Source of the DNA: Cynocephalus volans | Taxonomy: Eukaryota > Chordata > Mammalia > Dermoptera > Cynocephalidae | DNA: 64,000 nt | Reading direction: 5' to 3' | Assembly (NCBI RefSeq): GCF_027409185.1 | Contig: NC_084466.1 | Coordinates: forward strand, 77,730,501 to 77,794,500 | Part shown: piece by piece, positions 12,891 through 24,147 of the stretch | Layout: each line of letters starts with the position of its first letter | Numbering within the stretch: the first letter of the stretch is position 1 | Notes under the pieces: generated by a model | The model's database searches: none | What the model was told of the DNA's origin: nothing | Seen by the model: the letters and a program-made list of their open reading frames with translations, nothing else | Translations under genes and position numbers: made by a program

Positions 12891-13761
12891 GTAAATTGTT
12901 TTCATTTGCTAAAAGTAAAATGTCCAGTTAAAAATATGCAAGTAATTTTTGAGCTGTTTCTCCCTAGTGTTAATGATTTCATACAGTTTATAGACCTCGT
13001 GATGCTTTTCAGCAGTGAAAGTGAGGACTCGTAGCAAATGGTGCTCGATCTTCAAAGCCCCTGCCCCTTGCCGTCAGTAGTCTTCTTAAATGTCTTTGAG
13101 TCTGTAGAATACTTGCATTCTCAACTTAAGTAGACACTGGGAAGAATGGAAGATGAAGCAGGTAACAGTGATTGTGCAGCAAATAGAGATGGGCTGCTTT
13201 TTTTTTAAATCTTTCTACTTTCTACCTTTTTTCTTGTTTGACACATGGCCCTTCCTTTCTCATTCACAGGTATGAGGTTAGTTAAGGGCGGACAGCAAAG
13301 ATTTGATGAAAAATATCTAACATAGTTGAATTTATTTTTTAAAAGCTCTCTGAGAAGAGTACTGAAGGGATTAGGAGGGAGTCTGACTAGTCTACTTTCA
13401 GGCTCGTAAGATTATTATTTTTGGAAATGAAAAATCCACCTATGAATAAAACAAGAGAAAATATAAATTTTTATTATTTTACTTAAGTTTCTTCCCAATA
13501 ATAAGTATATTTAAGGTACTAAATGTCTTAAAAAGGAAATGGAGCACATATTCCAACTTTTCCTTATCTGTAACTCAATGGATGATATTTCCTGGTACTT
13601 TTCTTTGAGGACAGAAGCTGCTTTTACAAGAGGCAAAGTCCCACTCCCTGCAGTTCTCCTGTACCTTTCTGTTGTTCTTCTACAGCTACTGGGGTTCCCG
13701 GACCCTGTTCTGTCTCAAAGCTTGACCCCACTCCTGATTTTTCCCTTGACACTAAACTTTT

Positions 13762-13863
13762 TTTTTTTTTTTTTTGGCAGCTGGCCAGAAAAAGGATCGG
13801 AACCCTTGACTTTTGTGTTACCAACACTGTGCTCTAATCAACTGACCTAACTGGCCAGCCCTA
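13762..13863 (-). mobile_element. tRNA-like SINE monomer
   Basis: Monomer with a 17-T tail. Flanked by ttgacactaaactttt (13746-13761) and ttgaccctaaactttt (13864-13879), 15 of 16 identical. Confidence 0.92.
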
Positions 13864-15135
13864 TTGACCCTAAACTTTTGATGTTCCAGACAAATTTGGT
13901 CCCAGCACCTGAGACCCAAGATTGGCTTGACTCAGGGCCAAGGTGTCATCATTATCAGCCTGTTCTCGGGGCTCTGGCATTATGTTTATCATATTTGTAA
14001 GCTCTGTGAAAATCACTTCTTAGCTGTTAGCTGCAATTTTTCTGTGCTCCTAAATGCACCAAAGAAACATACCAATTTTTAAAAATTAAAATGTACTTGC
14101 CCTGGGGAGTTTTAAGTAACTGGAGATATTTTAGGTCAGGGATTTTAGTCCAAGGTACATATTCTGAAATTGTATGCAAAATTTTTCGTGTCATTTTGTG
14201 CCATTTGGGGGAAGAAAGTCCATAGATTTTATCAGCTTCTCAGAGGGGCCCATGACCCAAAAAGATTAACAGTCACTGCCTTAGATGGGCACCAGAAAGC
14301 ATGAAGGCACCAGTGTGAAAAGACTGAAATTTCTCCTCGAGTTCACAATATCATCATAATCAACAATGATCAAGCACCCGTTAATTAACTTTGGAAAGCT
14401 TTTTAAAGAAAATAGACCTCATTCATCAAACACCTTACCTTCTAAATAGGGAGGCAAGACTAAAGCAAAACAAAAGTACTGCACATAGAAAATATAAATG
14501 ACAAGCTTATGAATATTTTATGAGTGAGACTATCAGCGCTAAAAAGATTGGTTGAAGGGAATATGGAGTTGTGATCTTGTGGGGGATGACTTCAATGTGG
14601 AAGTTAATGATAAGCACTGTTTATACAAGGGAGAAAGAATATGGCTTGAGAGAAGAGCAGAGGAAAAGAATTTCACATTTGGAAATGGCATGTGCTTAAA
14701 AAGGGAAAGGAGGAGACTGTAAATGTAATCTAATTTGGCTGGACTGGACAAGCCAAACTCTGGTGAATGGTCAGTGGCCTTGTAAATAAGGCAAGGAACT
14801 CAAATGAATCCCAATATTAGGAGTTCTGCAGACTCAGTTGGACTACATAGTAGGGCCAAATATAGGTCTTAAGAAACCAAACTACTCATGGTGCTAGGAA
14901 TACATGAGTATTGGAAGAATATTTTTTATGGTTTAGTATGGCTGATATATGTATGTTATGAACATTTAAATTGTTTATGAGGATTTTCCCTCAGATGTGG
15001 AAGGAGCAATTTATAGGAAGACTAAACTTACTATAGTTGTCATGTTTCTTACACGTCACAGGAAAGAATGACCTCCTAAATTTTATGCCCTTGGCTGTAC
15101 CACTAGAGGTTATTATATACATATTGATGTGTATA

Positions 15136-15480
15136 CAGAGGGTCCCCGACTTATTATGGTTTGATTTAGGATTTTTCAGTTTTACAGTGGGGCAAAAGCA
15201 ATAAGCATTCAGCAAAAAACATACTTCAAGTACCCATACAACCTTCTGTTTTTCACTTTTAGTAAATTACATGAGATATTCAACACTTTATTATAAAATA
15301 GGCTTTGCGTTAGTTAGATGAGTTTGCCCTACTGTAGGCTAAGGTAAGTGTTCTGACCATGTTTAAGGTCAGCTAGGCTAAGCTATGATGTTTGGTAAGT
15401 TAGCTGTATTAAATACATTTTCAGCTTATGACAGGTTTACCAGGGCATAACCCCATTGTAAGTTGAGGAGCATTTGCATG
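15136..15480. mobile_element. Tigger-like (TcMar) non-autonomous DNA transposon
   Basis: Begins cagagggtccccgactta and ends in its inverted counterpart (taagttgaggagc...), flanked by TA at 15134-15135 and 15481-15482. About 345 bp, no coding capacity; similar to a Tigger MITE common in placental mammals. Confidence 0.7.
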
Positions 15481-15482
15481 TA

Positions 15483-15565
15483 CAAGGATACTTCAAAAAC
15501 TTATTGGAAAAATACAATTAAAAGATAATATGAATCTTTCCACGAACTTTTTGAAGTACCCCCAT
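15483..15565. mobile_element. Hairpin MITE (mariner-like), about 80 bp
   Basis: Near-palindromic: left end ggatacttcaaaaactt mirrors right end aactttttgaagtaccc. It begins directly after the TA that ends the preceding transposon. Confidence 0.6.
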
Positions 15566-15769
15566 GTGGATAGTGCTTACTAATATAGACAAAACATTTC
15601 TGCTTTAGCCATCATTGAAGTATCTTCAAAACCAGATTTTAAAACAAAGATAAAACAACCCCCCCCCCCGACTTTTAACAGTCTAGATATCATGTTTGCA
15701 TACCTTCACATTTAGGGGAAAAAAATCTGTGTGACATTAGAGATGAAATTTGTCCCCCCCTTTTAACAG

Positions 15770-15855
15770 AATCCTTGTTGCCTGATGACTATGTGGTTCC
15801 CCTTGACTGGAAGACACTGAAGATAATCTATTTGCAATGGCAAACGTCAGTAGAG
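15770..15855 (+). CDS. N4BP2L2: N4BP2L2 penultimate coding exon (86 nt)
   Basis: Acceptor ccccccttttaacag (AG 15768-15769) and donor gag|gtatat (GT 15856). The two leading bases AA join the final G of the previous exon to make Glu, giving EVPV|ESLLPDDYVVPLDW across the junction; the exon ends on a codon boundary (TSVE). This motif (DDYVVPLDW...YLQW) is characteristic of the N4BP2/N4BP2L2 family as I remember it, which is the main reason to accept so short an exon. Without splicing at 15855 the frame would run another 38 codons to a stop at 15967, probably an artefact of reading into the intron. Confidence 0.78.
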
Positions 15856-16653
15856 GTATATTTTTATGGTTTTCAAAGAAGACCATCACTAACTGGTTTC
15901 TTTAAAAATAAGATTGGAGAAAATCTGTTCCTCAAACTTAACACTGAAGAGCTATACATCTCATATTAAATTAGAAAAATAATGTATATGGATAGCTAGA
16001 TAATATATGTATGTTTTCTTTCAATTAGTCCCAGAGAGAAAATTGCATTTAATTCCTAACTCTGTTGTAGTGTATGCTGGTAAAAGTCCCACTATAGGTG
16101 ACTGAGGTGCCCATTTTAGGAGAGTCCTTTATTATTTATTGTATCTTTCCTCTTGTCTAGTGCTTAGTCTTGCCATGTTATGATAGAGTATGAGCTACGA
16201 AGTAGATTCATATTTACTTGACTTGGAAGCATCTCATTATTGGTGTGATCTGCTGGCCCATGGTGAAAAACACAACTGTTCTAAGGACTGTTCATTTTCA
16301 AGATAGCTGGAGGAGGCTTGGATGGTTAGAAAGATGATAGACAGAAACTGTGGGAAAACTGCGTAACATTATGAGGGCAGCTGGGGTTCTGTTCATGTTA
16401 GTTGGTAGTGATTTAAATGTACCCAGAGGCAATGCTAGGGGGGTACATTTTGAAATAAATAATAAAATCGAAGTTTAGTGAAACATTATAGAACTAATAG
16501 TTCAGGATAGTAGGTATTTCTTAACTCTTCATATAAGCACAACTGTGAGAAAAGTAGATTTGTTTTGTGTCCATTTAGTAAAATGAAATACATTTTCTAA
16601 ACTTATTTCTCCTTATTCCCCATGGAGACCTCACTGCTACTTAAAACACATGC

Positions 16654-16681
16654 ATGTGTGCACACACACACACACACACAT
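16654..16681. repeat. (CA)n microsatellite
   Basis: gtgcacacacacacacaca run in an N4BP2L2 intron. Confidence 0.85.
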
Positions 16682-16867
16682 AGCAACACTTTATTTTTTG
16701 GGGCTCTCTCCTCCCCTCCAGCAATACTTTAAATGTTTAAATTGACATTTGTGGTTGTTGTGTTTGTCATTTTAAGATTGTCCCTACATGAGTAAAATGA
16801 CAGCACAAGCGTAATCCCAATGCCAAATATTAATCATTATTTTATGTATTTTAATTATAATTTCTAG

Positions 16868-16891
16868 AAAAGACAGAAAAAGATTGGTTAA
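16868..16891 (+). CDS. N4BP2L2: N4BP2L2 terminal coding segment (7 codons plus stop)
   Basis: Acceptor tttctag (AG 16866-16867) followed in the correct phase by AAA AGA CAG AAA AAG ATT GGT TAA, giving KRQKKIG and a stop. The phase after the 86-nt exon is 0, so the join reads TSVE|KRQKKIG. I remember this basic ending in mammalian N4BP2-family proteins. Because it is only 24 nt it would be missed by ORF-length filters. The remainder of the exon is 3' UTR. Confidence 0.7.
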   Translation, partial: KRQKKIG

Positions 16892-17400
16892 AAAAGAATT
16901 CCTTCAACTTGTAAGTACAAGTTATTCCAAAGACTTCTATATGATCAGAAGGAACTGAATGCTGACTTTATTTGGTTGTAATACCTCATATGTACCACTA
17001 CTAAAAAGTAAAATATAAAAATGTAGTTTGTTACCATAGCAACCCTGTGTGCTTTTGCACATATGATGTTTTTACTTCTCTTACGTGTAGATCTTTTTGT
17101 GAAATACAACAAAGCTTAGATTGTTGTTCCCAAATTTATTTTCCCACTTTATTGGTTAGAACATATTTCAGAGCAGTCAATTTATGAGCCATTTCTCCCC
17201 TTGGGTTGGTACATGTCAAGGGCTAAAAATTAAGGCTGTATGTTATATTTAAATATTAAAAGATTCTCTAGGAAAAGAGGTAAAACATATAGACAAACTC
17301 ATGTTATATTTTAAACTTGACATCAAGCTGACGTTAAAATAAACACATTGCACTTTTTTTAAATGCCTAAATTATGAAATAAACACAGCTGCTACAATTT
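16892..17400 (+). other. N4BP2L2: N4BP2L2 3' UTR (probable extent)
   Basis: AT-rich sequence after the TAA at 16889-16891. Two AATAAA hexamers 40 bp apart (17338-17343 and 17378-17383) are followed by a GU-rich stretch (gtatgtgtctg, near 17405), a normal layout for a cleavage site near 17395-17405. The UTR could extend further; no transcript evidence is available. Confidence 0.5.
17338..17383 (+). terminator. Candidate N4BP2L2 polyadenylation signals (two AATAAA)
   Basis: Two copies of aaataaacaca occur 40 bp apart with AATAAA at 17338 and 17378 and a GU-rich downstream element about 25 bp after the second. They lie about 450-490 bp after the stop codon. Functional use is inferred. Confidence 0.45.
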
Positions 17401-17704
17401 CAGCGTATGTGTCTGCATTTGATAAGAATTGAATGCACTGTTCATTTACCATATGTTTTTTCTTTTCATTTGAACTCTTTTTTCTAAAAGTACTCTGTAT
17501 TTCCATTTCTCAACTAGAAATACACATATATCCAGTAAAATATTTTTGTTGGTTTTAAGCCTGCTTCTAAAAAAAACAGAGGGAGAAGAATTGACGTTTC
17601 GGGGGAAGAGTTTAGAGATTTGGAAGGACCACTAGAAAATGTGGGATAAATATGGTACAGGAAGAGATAAAAGGCTATGAGGAACTCCAGAGAAAGGAGG
17701 TAAA

Positions 17705-17829
17705 CACATTCATTCACTTTTTCAGCAAATATTTATTGAGTTGCCTCATGTCAAACATTATTCTACACACTGAGTATGTATCAGTGCACACGTTCCTGCC
17801 TCACGCAATTTTTGTTATAGGGATTGAAG
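17705..17829 (-). repeat. L2 3' end, antisense
   Basis: cattcattcactttttcagc, aatatttattgagttgcc and the following pattern match the reverse of the L2 3' end. Confidence 0.65.
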
Positions 17830-18367
17830 TTAGGAAGGGACTGTTTTCCCTCCCCCCATGAGGTGACCCCAGTGTGCTGAGATCCCAGGACAAGCAGCAT
17901 GGCCAGTTCCAGGAGACTTTTCTATTTGCTAAACTTGGATGTTTTGTGTCAAAGACACTTTCTGGAACATAATTTTGATTTTTATGTTGATCTTTCCACA
18001 TGCACGCTAAATTGCCCTCTATGAAGATGGTCTCCTCACAAAGCAGTCTGCCCCTAATTGTTAATCTTTTCTTGTTGGAGAATTTTATGAGTGTTGTAGC
18101 TGTGTGCAGATTATTAGTTAGTATACTGAAAAAAGGCCTCCTGTTTTGTGTTTGGAATAATGTACTAATCAGTGAGTCTCAAGGGGTAAACAGAAATTTA
18201 GAAAGAGGGAAATAGCAGGAGAATCTGGTTGACTCTGGAAGCCACAGGACCCTATGTATTTCAAAACACTCTCCCTTCTGGTTGCGAGGGTGTTTGACAT
18301 TGTGTCACTTCTTTGTGGAGGTGGGGTGGAGTGCTAGAAGGAGGATGGGTTCCCATCTTAAAGCTCC

Positions 18368-18545
18368 TGCTGCTGGCTGTGTGATCTTAATCAAATTACC
18401 TTCCCAGAAGCCTCAGTTTCTTTATTTGTAAAAAATAGATTTATTATACTGACCTCTCATGGGGGTATTAAGCGAGGATTAAGTGAAATAATTCATACAA
18501 AGTACTTAGCATAGTGCCTAAAAAATAATGGCTTGTTAAAAAGGG
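18368..18545 (+). repeat. MIR
   Basis: ctgtgtgatcttaatcaaat, cctcagtttctttatttgta, gaggattaagtgaaataatt: core and 3' part of MIR. Confidence 0.85.
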
Positions 18546-19379
18546 TTAATTATTAATAAAGCTTGATAAGGCTAATATGGGTTAATTGCCCTCCCCTAAA
18601 TATCTCCTTGGGTTAAAGCATTGCCTTTGAAATGCCCCCTGGCAAAGTAGAAATTGTATTATCTAAGAGAGGAACATACTGATCCAGTAAACTTGCTAAC
18701 ACATTTCTATGAATTAGTGTATTTATTATTAATTTTTTGTAATGTAAATAGCTGGATCTTGATGGAATGGAATATAGAACAAGTTTCAATTTCGGGACAG
18801 GAAGATGGGAAATATCAGAGGAATAGGCTCTTGAGTGAGGCATGATGAGCCGTGTGGACTGTGGGGACAGTGTAAAGTCCTAGATGCCAAGGGAGTGGCA
18901 TACCTAGGGAAGCAAAGGCTGCAAGTCTGCAGACAGACCTTCTTCATGTCACTCTTTGGTCTTGTCTGGGCTTCTGTTTGTTTGTAGTTGAGTTCTCCAG
19001 TCTTCGTGGTGCTGCTGAAGATCCTGATCGTGGAGAAAAGTCAGAGTGCTCAGTGTCAACCCAAAGGATTCTTACCCATTGAATACCAAAATTGGTTTGG
19101 ATAATCTGTCCAACCATTCTTGATAAGTTATCTGCATAATAAAAAACTCAACGGAAGAGGTAACAATTTGAACATTTTATTCTCTAATTTTGAAGATGTT
19201 TGCCATAAGTTTACTTTGTTTTATTGAAGAAAATGAGGGACAGAAAACTTGAGTAATTTCTATTTAAAACTGCATGAGGATTCTAATACTATGTCCAAGT
19301 ATTGGTCCTCGATCCCATTTCTGGAATTCTGAAATCCAAAAAGCTCTGAAAACCAAAAGTTGTTTTGGTTTTTCTTCCA

Positions 19380-19590
19380 CCTCCCAAATTCTTATTATTG
19401 TGGTAAAATACACAAATATAAATTTACCATCTTAACCATTTTTAAGTGTGTTGTTAATACATTCATAATGTGATACCACCAGCACCATCCATCTCCAGAC
19501 TCTTTATTTTATAAAACTGCAGTTCTGCACCCATTACACAATAACTGCCCATTCTAGCCCCTCGCAACCACTGTTCTGTTTTTTAAATTA
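19380..19590 (-). repeat. L1M 3'-UTR-like fragment, antisense
   Basis: Pattern tggtaaaatacacaaatat, ccatcttaaccatttttaag, accaccagcaccatccatc as in the reversed 3' UTR of old L1 elements; the same type as 30735-31140. Confidence 0.65.
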
Positions 19591-20366
19591 GTTTGGCGTT
19601 AAAACTAAGTTGGCAGCCAAACTTGATCCTCAGATAGGAGGTTAATTTTACTCCTTATTTATCCCGCTTGTTGTGTATTTATGTGTATTGATACATTTCA
19701 CTGCAGAAATATTAATGTGTTTAATTACCAGGGCTGGCCCAGACCCTACTCGGAATATAAAGTAATATATAAGTATACGTAGTATTACCTTCAACAAACA
19801 CTTTCTGAATTCTGAAACATCTGACCTCCAGATTTTGGTTATGGATTTTGGGACCTGTACTATATTAGAGGTTACTATTATTATTATTATTATTTTCTGT
19901 TTTAGTTAAGTTGTATTTAACACACTTAAAATATGGAAATTCATATTTGAAAAAGATAAGTTAAGGGGTGATTGTCTACTCAATATCCAACATGTAGACA
20001 TTTACCTAATCCCCATTTGTAGAAATGGAGCCCCATCTGTTTTATGTTCCCCACTCCTCCCAGATCCTCTCTTATCTTCCTAAAGGAACAAACCTCCAGG
20101 CTTGGGGGAGGGTCACTTAGCTGCTGGGTATGTGGGTGTTTGTTTCTTAAACAGACTTTCAACTGACCTTCCAGTTTAGGGCCCCACTTTTCATACCAGA
20201 TCTTCCAGTTCTTCAGATTTAGGGGTTATTCTGGATAAATTGTGTTGCTTCTTGGCTTTCTATAAATCGGATTATTTTGGAGGTGGGGGCAATTAATGAA
20301 CAGTTAGCCTTTTGGTTTCCAGTTTCCAAAATTTTGTTGCTGTGATTTTTTTTTATGGTTTATATT

Positions 20367-20551
20367 AATTTATTTATTTTGTGTGTGTGTGTGTGACCAG
20401 TAAAGGGATCGTAACCCTTGGATTGGTGTTGCCCGCACTACGCTCAGCCAGTGAGCGCACAGGCCATCCCTATATAGGATCTGAACCTGCGGCGGCAGCG
20501 CCACTGCGCTCCCAGCGCTGCGCCCTCCCGAGTGAGCCACGGGGTTGGCCC
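20367..20551 (-). mobile_element. tRNA-like SINE dimer, GC-rich subtype
   Basis: Carries the ctgcgctcccagcgctgcgc arm of the GC-rich subtype and a GT-rich tail. Duplication tatggtttatatt at 20354-20366 and 20552-20564, perfect. Confidence 0.93.
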
Positions 20552-21099
20552 TATGGTTTATATTTAAACCAAAAATAACAACAAAACCACCATCCCCTTC
20601 AAAAAAACAAAAATGAAACACCAAAACAACCCCCTTTATGTTTTAATGGGGTCTCAAGGAGGGAGTGAAAATTAAAATATTTGTGTTCAATCTGCCATCT
20701 TTATTGGGAATTTGTGTTTTATTTTAAAAAGCTCAGAGTTTTCCTTATGTTCATTTCATATCGTTTTCAGTTTATCTTCCTACTAGACTATAGGTCTCTT
20801 CTGGACAGAGACTGTGGTCTTCAATGTTTGGTTGAACTCTGCAGGCTCATATATCTATAATCAAACTCAACTTAACTATGGCCCAGGATGGGATCTTTCA
20901 GTGCAGATCTGACATGTAGGATTTTAAGCACAGACAGCCGGGGGTGGGGCCTCTGGCATCTGTCAAATTCTTGTTTTCTTAAAGGCCTTCAACAGCAAAG
21001 CATTTATGGCTTTCTAGTGAATACATTAAAAATCCACACCACCATGGCTATACCCAAGGGCATTAGAAATATTGAAGGCATATTAGAAATATTGGTCAG

Positions 21100-21245
21100 G
21101 GCCGAGCCCGTGGCGCACTCGGGAGAGTGCGGCGCTGGGAGCGCAGTGACGCTCCTGCTGCGGGTTCGGATCCTATATAGGAATGGCTGGTGCACTCACT
21201 GGCTGAGCGCCAGTCACAAAAAAGAAAAAAAAAAAAAAAAGAAAA
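21100..21245 (+). mobile_element. tRNA-like SINE dimer, GC-rich subtype
   Basis: gggccgagcccgtggcgcac ... gcgggttcggatcctatata, then a second unit cut after its A-box arm and a poly(A) tail. Duplication agaaatattggtcag at 21085-21099 and 21246-21260, perfect. Confidence 0.94.
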
Positions 21246-21429
21246 AGAAATATTGGTCAGAACCAGTTCTGTAGCCCCTTTATGCTATACTGATGTATAT
21301 CAGCTAAATAGCCACCCAGGCTTGTCCTCATGCTCCAGAATATCCCCAGCTTTGTCTAGCCCCTGCCTTTATTACCTTGCCCTAATTTCTAGAATGGGGC
21401 TTTAGAGAAATGGGAGCCTCTCTCTGAAG

Positions 21430-21540
21430 CTTGTACCACGTGTCCCTGTGCACAGCAGCAAATACTAGGTGCTATGGAAATAGAAGATATGGTCCCCACC
21501 TTGCGAGAGGTGTCTGACATCAAAAAGAGAGAGGGTTGGA
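21430..21540 (-). repeat. L2-like 3' fragment, antisense
   Basis: aatactaggtgctatgg and tggtccccacctt follow the reverse L2 3'-end pattern. Weak. Confidence 0.4.
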
Positions 21541-22769
21541 ATTCAAAAGCCAGTGGTGATGTGGGATAAAATTATAAAAATCAGGCTTATCCAGAGGATA
21601 TTTCTGTGTTGGCAGACTTATCCAATGCCACTAGAGTCCTGAATATCTTCCCTATAAATTTGGCCAAGCTGACATACTCTGCATTACTTTTTTCCCCTTG
21701 TCCCCCTTCCCTTAACCTCTTCCCATTTCCTAAACCCTTCATCAGGCTCCTAGGGTAAGGATGAGGGAAGAGCCAGGAGGGAGACAGCCCTGGGGGAGGG
21801 GAGGACAAGGTCCCACCTCTGACTGGCTAAATACTGCATGTGCATCTAGAACAGAGGAGAGACTGGAATCTGGCAGAAGTTGCTGGACCAGTAAGCAGTC
21901 CATCATAGAAACGGCTAAGCAGGTGAAGAGAAATTTCTTTCTTGTCCTCTCAACTTATATGTCACTTATACATATGCAACAAAATAAATAAGTATGTACA
22001 TAATACTAATTTATGTTTTTAAGTAAAAAAAAATCAGAAAAAGTTTTTGGTAGGGGAAGACCGGACGTAGGGTTAGAGAGAATTGGGAAAGCTACTACCT
22101 ATACAAGTATAATATATATTTAGAATGGTTCTGTTATGTTAAAGAGTCTTTAATTAGACTGCTTTGGAAACTTCATCTTAGTTTCAGACTTTCTGCTCTC
22201 TTGGCATGGGGAAGAATCTGGCCCTGATTTATTATTAAACATTCCAAATCCTGCGTTATTGGGAACAGTGGGTTTGAGGATTTAAATTCCCAGTTTCCAC
22301 TAGCTCTTCTGCACCTTCTTATTTTTCCACGTCTTGTTAAACAGTAACAGTTAAAGAAACATTTGAATGTTTCTTCATTTGCCAAAAAATGGTTTATAAG
22401 ATTATTTTCTTCATGTCTATCATAGTAATGGTTTCTAGTGCAGCAAGGTGAGATTGTGCTGGTCATCATATAATAGAAAAATGGAACAGAACCCTAGAGC
22501 TGAAAAATTGGTTGTATGAATTGAGCGCACTAATGAGCGTTTTTATATGGGGATCCTCTGACTCGGGTAGCCGACCTCTGGAGGCTGCCACATAGTAGGA
22601 CTGTTGAGTCCTCCATTAGAGGATCTGAACACAGCTAATAGCTAGCTTGCTCTCAGATCTGTGCATAAGATCACTTACTCTGTTTACATTATTCCTTAGC
22701 CGACATTATCACTATCTTGCTCAGTGTTAATCTTTAGTAAATCCCAAACTCAGGTTCATCTACTAGGAA

Positions 22770-22925
22770 AGTAGTTCAAGTCTGCATACAATTATTGGGC
22801 ACATTCTGAATGTCAGGCACTGCATTAGATCCTGGGCTGACAAGGATAAGTAAGACACTATCCCTGCCCTTGAACTTATAGTCTAGTGGGAGGAAACATT
22901 ATACAGTTAACTCTAAACAGTGTGG
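22770..22925 (-). repeat. L2 3' end, antisense
   Basis: aattattgggcacattctg, aggcactgcattagatcctgg, ccctgcccttgaacttatag: reverse of the L2 3' end. Confidence 0.75.
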
Positions 22926-22982
22926 TTTTGGGGAATAAATAAGGAAAAATAGTCAAAGCTTGTTGACTAGTCAAATGTGGGG

Positions 22983-23088
22983 GTTGGCTGGCTGGTTAGC
23001 TCAGTTGGTTAGAGCACGGTGTTATAACACCAAGATCAAGGGTTCAGAGCCCATTACTGGCAGCTGCCAAAAAAACAAAACAAATAAA
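22983..23088 (+). mobile_element. tRNA-like SINE monomer
   Basis: The clearest tRNA-Ile-like copy: ggctggttagctcagttggt, tagagcacggtgttataaca, caccaagatcaagggttcag. Flanks atgtgggggttg and atatgggggttg. Confidence 0.92.
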
Positions 23089-23339
23089 TATGGGGGTTGA
23101 GTGAAAGGAAAGTGTCTAAGGTCACTTCCAGGTACTGCCAACCACTTTCTCCTCCTTGAAACTCTCCTTCCTTGGGCTTCCTTAACACCTGTTTGAGCAC
23201 TCTGTTTACCTTGCTAAGCATTCAACTGTCTTCTCCTTAGCTAGATCCACTTTGAGGGCACAGTCCTTAAATGCTGATGTCCTCAGAGTCCCCTCCTCAG
23301 CTGTCTGCTCTATTCTCTTTCTCACAGAGGTAAGGATTT

Positions 23340-23510
23340 TTTTTTTTTTTTTTTTAAAGATGACGGGTAAGGGGATCTTAACCCTTGACTTGGTGTTTTC
23401 AGCACCACGCTCTCCCAAGTGAGCTAACCAGCCATCCCAATATAGGGATCCAAACCCGCAGCCTTGGTGTTACTAACACCACACTCTTTCAAGTGAGCCA
23501 TGGGCCGGCC
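23340..23510 (-). mobile_element. tRNA-like SINE dimer
   Basis: Dimer with a T-run tail. Duplication cagaggtaaggattt at 23325-23339 and 23511-23525, perfect over 15 bp. Confidence 0.95.
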
Positions 23511-23842
23511 CAGAGGTAAGGATTTCTAAAAGCTCTGTCTGTGGCTCAGCCCTCTCTTCTGAGCAATACAGTCATATTTCCCAAGATCTATTAGGTAGCT
23601 CCACCTGCCACAGGCACTGGAGACTCAGTGTGCCAAAAACCGCCATCCCTCAAAGTTGTGTGTCTTCCTGCTGCCCTCTCTCACTGCCTGGGAACCTTTT
23701 ACAGAAGGAAATGGAAGTGGACGGAAGTCTTATGCAGCACTGTCCAGTAGAAATATTGTGTCAACCAAATATGAAACCTAAACTTTCTAGTAGCCACAAT
23801 AAAAAAGTAAAAAGAAACAGGTGAAATTAATTTTAATAATAT

Positions 23843-23934
23843 GGGAGCTGGCCAGTTAGCTCAGTTGGTTAGAGTGCAGCTTTACTGAGGTCATGGGTTT
23901 GGATCCCCATACTGGCTAGCTGCCAAAAAAAAAT
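23843..23934 (+). mobile_element. tRNA-like SINE monomer
   Basis: gagctggccagttagctcag, ggatccccatactggctagc then A-rich tail; lies inside the hAT-like element. Confidence 0.88.
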
Positions 23935-24056
23935 ATTTTTAAAAATATATTATCCCAGTATACCCAACATATTATCATTTCAACATGTAACCAAAATAAA
24001 GTTACTAATGATATTTTGTTTTTTCATACCGAATCTTTGAAAATCAATGTGTATTT

Positions 24057-24147
24057 ATTTTGGCAGCTGACTGGTACAGGGATCCAAACTTGTGACCTTA
24101 GTGTTACCAGCACCACACTCTCCCAAGTGAGCTAACTGGCCAGCCCT
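24057..24147 (-). mobile_element. tRNA-like SINE monomer
   Basis: ggcagctgactggtacaggg ... agctaactggccagccct; flanks aatgtgtattt and cagtgtgtattt agree. Inside the hAT-like element, opposite to the previous SINE. Confidence 0.9.

Larger units (their letters stand above)
12891..15769 (+). other. N4BP2L2 intron before the 86-nt exon
   Basis: GT-AG intron of 2.9 kb. It holds one SINE monomer (13762-13863), a Tigger-like MITE (15136-15480) directly followed by a hairpin MITE (about 15483-15565), and a C-run at 15659-15669. The rest (13000-13740, 13880-15130) is not recognisably repetitive and shows no further coding exon. Confidence 0.7.
1..16891 (+). other. N4BP2L2: N4BP2L2 gene, 3' portion (gene span within window)
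   Basis: The 3' end of NEDD4-binding protein 2-like 2. Seen: three coding segments with consensus splice sites whose phases fit (11146-12890, 15770-15855, 16868-16891), giving about 617 C-terminal residues. Known: N4BP2L2 lies next to N4BP2L1 in the same orientation in mammals and shares with it a P-loop kinase-like domain. That domain (expected P-loop GLPGSGKT) is not encoded here and should lie upstream of base 1. The tail belongs to the long isoform and resembles the middle part of N4BP2, especially the DDYVVPLDW segment. Positions 1-11145 are then intronic. Assignment rests on gene order, remembered family sequence and splice logic; the molecular function of this tail is not established. 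Confidence 0.8.
17830..20350. other. Intergenic DNA between N4BP2L2 and N4BP2L1, first part
   Basis: Contains a MIR (18368-18545) and an L1M 3'-UTR-like fragment (19380-19590); the remainder shows no gene or recognised repeat. Confidence 0.5.

Noticed and set aside
12891-12931. Ending N4BP2L2 at TAA 12931
   Set aside because: A good donor at 12890/12891 joins in phase to the conserved DDYVVPLDW exon. Kept only as a possible intron-retention form.
15856-15969. Extending the 86-nt exon to the stop near 15967
   Set aside because: The donor gag|gtatat and the in-phase KRQKKIG exon fit the family better; the read-through peptide is not family-like.
22983-23056. A functional tRNA-Ile gene
   Set aside because: A and B box similarity is clear but the cloverleaf pairing is broken, an A-rich tail and target-site duplication follow, and many related copies exist: it is a SINE.
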